Of a DNA stretch of 64,000 nt, positions 62,825-64,000 are shown piece after piece. Made by a program: the position numbers and the translations under genes. Each line of letters opens with the position of its first letter. Positions within the stretch are counted from its first letter, which is position 1. The stretch is from Euleptes europaea (lineage: Eukaryota > Chordata > Lepidosauria > Squamata > Sphaerodactylidae): NCBI RefSeq assembly GCF_029931775.1, contig NC_079312.1, positions 122,944,872 to 123,008,871 on the forward strand, written 5' to 3'. A model generated the notes under the pieces. That model was given only the letters and a program-made list of their open reading frames with translations, had not been told where the DNA came from and did not search any database.

Positions 62825-64000
62825 CATGAACTCCGAGGCGCAGGAAGCAAGAGCTCTCTGATTCCTAAAAGTCTATATTGTTCCCGCTGAATTCAGGATT
62901 TGGTGTCTTCCATGGATGCAGAGATTTACAGTAGCTTGGAATCCTACACGTCATACCTTTTGAATACTGAATTAGTAACTGCTACTTCAGTGACATTTTT
63001 TTGACTCCTGTTCAGAGGAAACCTACTGTAATTCAGTATTCAAAAGATACAATGTGTGGTAGAAAACTCCCTCATAAATCCCATAATAAGAAGGTGTTCT
63101 TGTTAAGGGCATAGGTATAAGCCTAACTTAACTTTTAATATTCTGTTTCTTTTAAAAGGGAAGACAGGAAATGTACTGGAAATATACTTAACCAGTTCAG
63201 CCAGTGAACTGTATTAATCTAAAAAGATTTATTTTAAGTTGTTTGACATTCATTTTCAGGTTTTAAACATATTTACCTCATGTTATGAGAGCATTTAAGC
63301 ATCCTCATTTAACAGACACACTTTTGTTGAACTATTCATGATACATGCTTTAGAATGTCTAGGATTAGACACTTCTACATACATGTTGAGAACAAATTTT
63401 GCTTCAGTGCACTCCTACCACCTAAATATTTTTAAACTGTCGACTGTTTATGAACAGTTAATATTTAAGGTTTTTTAACACATCTCTGCAATATTTGTTA
63501 TTCAGTATTGAGCTTTCTGGTCAGATTCACAATCCTTGTAGTAAAGCTTTTTCCACATTTTCCTTCTAACTAGGATGTAAATACTTTTTAAAAATTAAGG
63601 AAAGTTTGGGAAAATGCTCTAGGAGCTCATCTTGTAGGTACTTGTGAATTTCAATGAGGGCCTAAGGAATGGAAATAAGATTGTATACTTTTCTAGCTCA
63701 AGTCTGTAAAGCTTGTGATTTTCATACAAACTATATATAAAATTTGACGGTCAGAATTTAGCAATTAACATTTTCTTGTGTTGAAATTCATTATAATGGG
63801 TTGAAATTCCCTCTCACTATATTTTAGCTAGCCGCTATCAATCCCCACCTCCTCAAATGCTGAGGTTTGCAGTTTTGGAATATTCCAGGAGCCTCGGAAA
63901 TTCTAATTGTGGCAGTATCTGAGGCTGCCTGTAGTCAGCTCCATCTGATGAGAAGACTGTCTTGTTCTGGCATTCGAGAACCCAGTACTTATCAGTTCAA
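62825..64000 (+). other. CYBC1: CYBC1 3' UTR and flank
   Basis: Free of interspersed repeats, unlike the rest of the window, which fits a retained UTR. No canonical AATAAA is seen before the window end, so the transcript may continue past it or use a variant signal. A stem-loop lies at 62957-63046. Confidence 0.55.
62957..63046 (+). promoter_or_regulatory. CYBC1: 18-bp perfect stem in the CYBC1 3' UTR
   Basis: CTTTTGAATACTGAATTA (62957-62974) is perfectly complementary to TAATTCAGTATTCAAAAG (63029-63046) across a 54-nt loop. It begins about 130 nt after the stop codon. No repeat boundary surrounds it, so it may be an RNA structure or the remains of an old palindrome. Confidence 0.6.

Overview
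The window is nuclear DNA from a vertebrate, almost certainly a squamate reptile (a lizard). Two host genes with ordinary GT-AG introns can be read exon by exon. The repeat fauna is squamate: six Sauria-type tRNA-headed SINEs, a 5S-rRNA-derived SINE, other tRNA-derived SINEs, L2/CR1/RTE/L1-like LINE pieces, many small DNA transposons and one DIRS-like retroelement. I cannot name the species; a gecko-like lizard is a guess.

Layout. A complete tRNA-Gln(TTG) gene with a Pol III stop lies at 274-345. From 346 to about 9.8 kb there is no gene, only repeats and unassigned DNA. NARF, an iron-only-hydrogenase-like Fe-S protein, fills 9877-40594 on the minus strand as eleven coding exons (about 459 codons). 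Its introns hold most of the repeats, including a ~4.9 kb DIRS-like fossil in intron 2. A GC-rich stretch at 42.3-42.9 kb is the likely NARF promoter. CYBC1 (Eros, the chaperone of the phagocyte NADPH oxidase) runs the other way, with six coding exons from 50517 to 62824 (189 codons) and a 3' UTR reaching toward the window end. The head-to-head NARF/CYBC1 pair matches the human 17q25.3 arrangement as I recall it.

Main oddities. NARF exon 9 is one base too long for the phases of its neighbours, with a GGG run where GG would keep the frame: a real lesion or an assembly error. A 629-bp near-perfect palindrome with a 12-bp target duplication sits inside a small hAT-type element between the two promoters. 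That hAT-type family is defined here by 8-bp target duplications at six copies. Two places show three-level nesting of elements, each level dated by its own target duplication. The CYBC1 5' region carries a hairpin plus 75-bp tandem repeats just before the first coding exon, and its 3' UTR has an 18-bp perfect stem.

No CRISPR, operon or prokaryotic feature is present. Most open frames in the window are chance frames in introns and repeats. I found no convincing new coding system; the novelty lies in the mobile-element architecture.
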